From assembly GCA_029060285.1 (NCBI GenBank), contig JAIDUH010000010.1, forward strand, positions 1-37,603: a DNA stretch of 37,603 bases. Direction: 5' to 3'. Shown here in pieces: positions 33,687 to 37,603 of the stretch. A program made the position numbers and the translations under genes. Origin of the DNA: Muribaculaceae bacterium (GTDB taxonomy: Bacteria > Bacteroidota > Bacteroidia > Bacteroidales > Muribaculaceae). Within the stretch, counting starts at the first letter, position 1, and each line of letters begins with the position of its first letter. A model generated the notes under the pieces. The model saw only the letters and a program-made list of their open reading frames with translations, searched no databases and was not told where the DNA came from.

Positions 33687-34349
33687 TCAGTTGAAGTGGG
33701 ATTTGATGTTGAGGGCGTTGGCGACTCCGCCTCGGTGCTTGAAGGCTGTGTGGGCGGGGCGGTAGACGAGGCGCATCGTGCGGCTGTCGGTGTCTTCGTG
33801 GGGGACGAGGTTGAGGCTGTCGCGCCATTGCCAGAAGTCAGGTTCGCTGCCGTTGGTTTTTGCCCATGCTTCTATTGCAGGTTTTAGAGTTGGAATCATT
33901 CGGTTTTGGGCTATCTCCTGAAGGCTGTTGGGGCCGCCTCCTCGTTTTTGGATGTTGTCGGCTGAGAGCTTGTCGTAGAGGTCGGAGATGTCAACTATAG
34001 AGCCGGGGTATGTGACGGTATCGAAGTTTGGACTGCCGTGAAGGTCATATTGGCATACGGTGAAGTTTACGGCTTCACAGTCCTTGTAATTGGGGTGAGA
34101 TGGCTTTAGACGGCAGGTGCAGTCGTTTGGTCCTTCCCAGATAACGTGGCTTTTGGGAACGGGATCCCACAGTTTCCAGTTTTCTTCGAGGGCATCCCAG
34201 GTGTTTTGGCGCAGGGAGGCGCGGTAGCGGTCGTATGTTGGGCGGTCGTCATGGTAGAGGCGGTCGAATTCGAGGCGCATGGACTCGAGGATGGAGTATT
34301 TCTCGGCTACCGGGAGGTTGGCGTATAGTTTGGATTCTTGAGTGAGCAT
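33687..34349 (-). CDS. HNH/Endo VII-type nuclease, polymorphic-toxin-like
   Basis: The 220-residue protein ends in an HNH signature: His184 in LVPHEDTDSRTMRLVYRP, His200 and His205 in AHTAFKHRGGVANA. Ahead of it is the segment typical of toxin domains of this fold (VIWEGPNDCTCRL, then PNFDTVTYPGSIVDISDLYD, then the SLQEIAQNR helix). There is no signal peptide and no trafficking or PAAR domain, so it looks like a free-standing nuclease domain. No recognisable immunity gene is adjacent. Two fragments of its 3' end (27680-27790 and 32431-32583) show a history of duplication. The ATG overlaps the end of the preceding gene by 43 bases; a later in-frame Met is possible. Confidence 0.8.
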   Translation of the reverse strand: MLTQESKLYANLPVAEKYSILESMRLEFDRLYHDDRPTYDRYRASLRQNTWDALEENWKLWDPVPKSHVIWEGPNDCTCRLKPSHPNYKDCEAVNFTVCQYDLHGSPNFDTVTYPGSIVDISDLYDKLSADNIQKRGGGPNSLQEIAQNRMIPTLKPAIEAWAKTNGSEPDFWQWRDSLNLVPHEDTDSRTMRLVYRPAHTAFKHRGGVANALNIKSHFN

Positions 34350-35110
34350 AAATAATATAAGCGAAGGGTTTTAATAAGCACATCAGAATGTTCCTCACAT
34401 GGTTTTCTATCAGGATGTTCAGATAAATAAATATATGTGTCTTCTATTTTATAGACTTCAAGTACATATTTTCCATTTCCCCAAGAAATACTATCTATGG
34501 GTAAAGGCCAAGTTTTATCTGAATAATCATCTGACAGTAGATACGATAATAATCCAGACATTAATCTCTCTGAGAAGTCCATATCACCTGCATAACAACC
34601 TGTAAAAGCGACAATATGTTTAGGAGAAAATATATCTAATTCTATATTCAATATTCTTTTGCAAGTTTCATCCTGTAGATTCCTTAATTTCCTTTTGGGA
34701 GTACCATTCGGATCACTTTCCTCATCTGGAGCTATCTTACAGTAATTGGAATAAAGAATTGATTGTTCCCAGTTTTCTCCAAACAAATTCTCTCCAATTC
34801 TACTTAGCACTTGCCAGTATCTGCTTTTTTTATTATTGTTTTTTAATTCAGTTAATTTCTCAGGATAATCGAAAATTTTATCCTTCCCACTGAATAGATC
34901 ATTAACTGAATCCACATATCTATGCCACCCATTTGTTGCCCTTCCGATAATCATTAGTCCATTACGTCGATAATTACGACCAGCTACAGCACCGAAAAGC
35001 ACGTAACCTTTATCTTTATTTTTATCATTAAGTCTATACTCTTCAGTTTCCCTTACCAACTGAGAATATAGTAATGACAGTTCTGTTTTTTTCTCTTTGA
35101 GGCTAATCAT
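34307..35110 (-). CDS. Hypothetical protein, possible uracil-DNA-glycosylase fold
   Basis: The 267-residue protein has no signal or membrane helix. GLMIIGRATNGWHR at about 51-64 and ILYSNYCKIAPDEESDPNG at about 118-136, followed by a helix and IFSPKHIVAFTG, recall in order the UDG superfamily (motif near the start, then a strand ending in a conserved turn). The match is loose, so the family is a guess. The stop lies 43 bases inside the HNH gene, an unusually long overlap. Codon and base content are AT-rich compared with the first 20 kb, in line with transferred DNA. Confidence 0.55.
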   Translation of the reverse strand: MISLKEKKTELSLLYSQLVRETEEYRLNDKNKDKGYVLFGAVAGRNYRRNGLMIIGRATNGWHRYVDSVNDLFSGKDKIFDYPEKLTELKNNNKKSRYWQVLSRIGENLFGENWEQSILYSNYCKIAPDEESDPNGTPKRKLRNLQDETCKRILNIELDIFSPKHIVAFTGCYAGDMDFSERLMSGLLSYLLSDDYSDKTWPLPIDSISWGNGKYVLEVYKIEDTYIYLSEHPDRKPCEEHSDVLIKTLRLYYLCSLKNPNYTPTSR

Positions 35111-35175
35111 ATAAAGGTATCTTTTTTAATACATATGTGTAAAATTTAGCTTAATGATATATTCCTTTACGTAGA

Positions 35176-36351
35176 CTATTGCTTATTAATTTTAGAAAGC
35201 AAACATTCTATTCGGCATCTTACCTCATTAAAGTCGGGTTTCCCTTGGAATTCAATATTTTGAAGAGTCGGATCGATTGGAGAATACCAATAATACCCTT
35301 GTCTTTTATAGAACTTTGGATTCCCAAATCCAGCTTTAGTAGCAAGCAAATTTCTACGATTTTCTTCTTGATTATGGGAGACTAAATAAAAATGAACATG
35401 AGATTCTGAAAATCCAACTGATAGCCATTGTTCTGTATTTCTGTATTCAGTTTCGTCCCAAACAGATGCATAAAATGGATATCCGGCCTCAGGCTCACTC
35501 TTATTAGCTCCTTTTATTTTAGATGAGAGGGTTTCTACAATTATACGACGCACAAAAGCTTTGTGAATATCTTGATATGCAATATTCATACTGTTTAGAA
35601 ACAGGACTTCTTCTTCTGAGAAGTTAGTTATGTTTGAAGTACAATCCTGGATTAAGAGTACTAATTCATTAAAATCATCAACACTAACATTATCGCTGGC
35701 CAATATATCGGCATTATCAATATCACCGTTCTCTATTGCTAAATTTTTAAGATATCGAGAATATGCCTTGATAAAGCAACTTTCTGATGTCTGAGAATTT
35801 TTAATAGCATCTAATATTAAATCTGCAATTTCTTGAGCATATATAATCTTTACGTTAGCTGAATTCTCCAAGACTGAATCTTCGGCCTTTTTCAGTCTAT
35901 GAAAACATAGTATCTTGACTTTATCTTCTGGACAATTAATTTTAATTGCGTCTCTATAGTCCTCAAGTTGTCTTTGCAAATAGGAAGCATCATTTAGTTT
36001 ATTTTCAATTATTAATGCATATTCTTTTTCAGAATCTTTTGCTATATTATTTGTAATAAGAATATCCATACGTCTTTTATCCCAACGATCACCTAATAGT
36101 CTGTATTCGGTAGCAACTTTAACATCAGAAATAGAGTTTGAGTCCAAGTCTGCTTTTTTTAATAAGGAATCGATGAAGTGTCTACCCAAATAATGTTTGC
36201 CATCAGGTCGCATCAAATCGGCAAGAATTATACTATGAACAATCTCTTTGGTGGAGACTCTACAAGCAAATTCTTGTAGAGGATTATATTTTTGAGGGTG
36301 ATTAATGGCTTTTAATCCAAGTTCCTTTAACTTTTTTATTAATGGATGCAT
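35176..36351 (-). CDS. PD-(D/E)XK nuclease-family protein
   Basis: The 391-residue protein has the PDDEXK_4-type core in its first 135 residues: Glu82 (TEYRLLGD), Asp96 (RRMDILI), Glu116 and Lys118 (YALIIENKLND), then Gln128-Leu-Glu-Asp-Tyr. This family includes defence and restriction-like nucleases; no methyltransferase is seen nearby, so it is not a normal restriction system here. The C-terminal 200 residues are not recognised. The gene starts 23 bases after the preceding stop and is AT-rich. Acting on foreign DNA is an inference. Confidence 0.8.
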   Translation of the reverse strand: MHPLIKKLKELGLKAINHPQKYNPLQEFACRVSTKEIVHSIILADLMRPDGKHYLGRHFIDSLLKKADLDSNSISDVKVATEYRLLGDRWDKRRMDILITNNIAKDSEKEYALIIENKLNDASYLQRQLEDYRDAIKINCPEDKVKILCFHRLKKAEDSVLENSANVKIIYAQEIADLILDAIKNSQTSESCFIKAYSRYLKNLAIENGDIDNADILASDNVSVDDFNELVLLIQDCTSNITNFSEEEVLFLNSMNIAYQDIHKAFVRRIIVETLSSKIKGANKSEPEAGYPFYASVWDETEYRNTEQWLSVGFSESHVHFYLVSHNQEENRRNLLATKAGFGNPKFYKRQGYYWYSPIDPTLQNIEFQGKPDFNEVRCRIECLLSKINKQ

Positions 36352-36374
36352 ATCTTTCCTATTTTTCTCTATAA

Positions 36375-37280
36375 TTATGCTACTTTGCTCTTCACATATC
36401 TTTTGAATCTTTCAAGAAGAGAAGGTTCTTCAATCTCCTTAAATACGAAACCTTGATTTTTAATTCTATTATATAGCATCCCTCCTTTTGCTTTTTTCAG
36501 AAGAAGGGGACAATGGTATTTTAATACGTCCATCAGTTTAGATGCTCTTATTTGAATAGGGTCGTGATTCCTTAAAATTATATTGATTTCTTTGATAGCT
36601 GTTTTACTTTCCTGAGGGTCAATATTTCTCATTTGTTTGATGATTTTCCCCATCAAGTCATTCAAATCATTCAATCCATCTAAGCAAGTATTGGTATAGT
36701 CTCCTAATATGTGGACATTGTAGGCCATAGACGCGAAGTATCTTGCCCAATCTGATTCTGTACCTCCACTAAAAAAACCGAAAAGAGTTTCCGTACGCCT
36801 ATTTATTTCACTATTTCTTCTGCTCTGTTCACTTTTCAACTCTGATTTGAATATCCTTAGATTGGATTCAACATTCAGATCGTATGTATCACAATACTCA
36901 ATCACTATTTTCTCAAACTCCTTATTCCATGGCTCTGCATCATAAGCCCAATGGAATAGGATACGATGTTTAGTAGGATGAGATAGGTCAGGGAAATTAC
37001 GATGAGTCTGAGTAAGCTTAGTATGAAATGATTTGTCATCGATCATATCATAGCTGATGAATCTAATCCAGTCTTTTATCTGAGCGTTTTTTGGAAAGCT
37101 TCTACCGTCCCATTCAAAGCCGAAAACCTCCATTATATCACGTTGATGACCTTCTAATGAGTGAGCATAGGAGATACCGTTTGAGCACAATATAAAGAAT
37201 AACATAATAATTAGTCTTGTCTTTATGCTCAAATATGTCTGTTCGATTGGGTGATAATTTATTCGGGAGTTAATTGTCAT
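36375..37280 (-). CDS. Secreted zinc-phospholipase C / S1-P1 nuclease-like protein
   Basis: The 301-residue protein has a hydrophobic N-terminal segment (LIIMLFFILCSNGISYAHS) after a 20-residue polar head, so it is exported; Met26 is an alternative start. The pattern His40/His45 just after the signal, His105/His110-Trp and His190-Ile-Leu-Gly-Asp194 (VHILGDYTN) recalls the all-helical zinc phospholipase C/S1-P1 nuclease fold. The family match is moderate. It lies 35 bases after the WW-repeat gene's stop and 23 bases before the PD-(D/E)XK gene, so the three may be one transcript. Confidence 0.55.
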   Translation of the reverse strand: MTINSRINYHPIEQTYLSIKTRLIIMLFFILCSNGISYAHSLEGHQRDIMEVFGFEWDGRSFPKNAQIKDWIRFISYDMIDDKSFHTKLTQTHRNFPDLSHPTKHRILFHWAYDAEPWNKEFEKIVIEYCDTYDLNVESNLRIFKSELKSEQSRRNSEINRRTETLFGFFSGGTESDWARYFASMAYNVHILGDYTNTCLDGLNDLNDLMGKIIKQMRNIDPQESKTAIKEINIILRNHDPIQIRASKLMDVLKYHCPLLLKKAKGGMLYNRIKNQGFVFKEIEEPSLLERFKRYVKSKVA

Positions 37281-37336
37281 ATTAGATGATTATTAATAAT
37301 TCCCTATATGGGATTAGAGATAGAATAATAATATTA

Positions 37337-37603
37337 TTACCATACTTTCCACCAAGGCTTCTCATCTTTTGAAATCTCCTTTTTGTCAACCTTTTTTGCA
37401 GGGGTGGACTTGGATGGAGTCTGGATGGACTTTTCTTCTTTTTTGTCATCATCTCCCCATATCTTCCACCAAGGCTTTTCATCTTTGGACTCATCTTTTT
37501 TGTCAACCTTTTTTGCAGGGGTGGACTTGGATGGAGTCGGGGTGGACTTTTCTTCTTTTTTGTCATCATCTCCCCATATCTTCCACCAAGGCTTTTCATC
37601 TTT
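37337..37603 (-). CDS. C-terminal end of a Lys/Asp-rich repeat protein (partial, right edge)
   Basis: The frame read from the right edge gives 88 residues and a TAA: 39-residue units starting KDEKPWWKIWGDDDKKEEKS and continuing with TPSKSTPAKKVDKK. Two full units and a 10-residue end (KDEKPWWKVW) are present. The 20-residue lysine-rich tail of each unit looks disordered, and the WWKIWG block may be a membrane or partner contact. The start is outside the window. An overlapping open frame at 37282-37599 has an ATG but reads basic non-repeating-looking sequence through the same DNA and is rejected. Confidence 0.7.
   Translation of the reverse strand, partial: KDEKPWWKIWGDDDKKEEKSTPTPSKSTPAKKVDKKDESKDEKPWWKIWGDDDKKEEKSIQTPSKSTPAKKVDKKEISKDEKPWWKVW
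37340..37603. repeat. 117-bp tandem coding repeat
   Basis: Units 37487-37603 and 37370-37486 are nearly identical; a 30-base partial unit lies at 37340-37369. The few changes (for example TPT to IQT) keep the minus-strand reading frame. The array continues beyond the right edge. Confidence 0.85.

Noticed and set aside
35176..36351. Restriction-modification system
   Set aside because: The nuclease motif is present, but no methyltransferase, specificity subunit or helicase is found within the window.
37282..37599. 105-residue minus-strand frame with an ATG
   Set aside because: It reads the 117-bp repeats in a basic frame. The alternative frame has the PWWKIWG units, balanced Lys/Asp composition and the change pattern of a coding repeat.

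Overview
The window looks like a chromosome segment of a gut Bacteroidales bacterium, most likely close to Muribaculaceae. The grounds are fimbrillin-type lipoproteins, BspA-like leucine-rich repeats, a BACON domain, T9SS-like C-terminal tails, DUF4112 and EcsC proteins, no Shine-Dalgarno sequences, and many copies of the Bacteroidetes -7 promoter box TAnnTTTG. The genus is inferred; no rRNA or marker gene is present.

1-8.8 kb: The tail of an outer-membrane (TonB-dependent-receptor-like) protein, a small periplasmic TonB C-terminal-domain protein and a secreted S8 protease lie on the + strand. They converge on a minus-strand housekeeping cluster: a HAD phosphatase fused to 3-dehydroquinate synthase, a flippase-like membrane protein, a single-pass acidic membrane protein and a large Ig-like lipoprotein.

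8.8-19.5 kb: A tightly packed minus-strand operon begins at 19533. It encodes a fimbrillin lipoprotein, a chimeric fimbrillin/LRR/BACON/M64-peptidase lipoprotein, a second small fimbrillin, an NTF2-like membrane-anchored protein, a secreted barrel-like protein, an LRR lipoprotein, a membrane-anchored Ser/Thr kinase and a small cytosolic protein. It reads as a surface-structure operon with its own kinase. A divergent + gene (20026-23610) encodes a secreted zinc metallopeptidase with two Ig-like domains and a sorting tail.

23.7-31.2 kb: Accessory region. It holds a 46-residue zinc-ribbon protein missed by length cut-offs, an EcsC protein, small hypotheticals, a 589-residue orphan, and a four-gene membrane operon (coiled-coil/TM protein, coiled-coil protein, a 36-residue TM peptide, DUF4112 protein) behind a strong promoter.

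31.2-37.6 kb: Defence/toxin-like island. A WYL regulator is divergent from a small membrane protein, with a perfect 10+10 bp palindrome between them. An Abi-family (HEPN, RNRIAH) gene is surrounded by three short promoter-hairpin-terminator units that look like small RNAs; two share an identical pair of 9-nt stem arms. Further right are an HNH-nuclease toxin-like gene, two broken copies of its 3' end elsewhere in the window, a possible UDG-fold protein, a PD-(D/E)XK nuclease, a secreted PLC/S1-P1-like protein and the end of a protein with 39-residue repeats carrying PWWKIWG. The Abi gene with its small RNAs is the best candidate for an undescribed system here.
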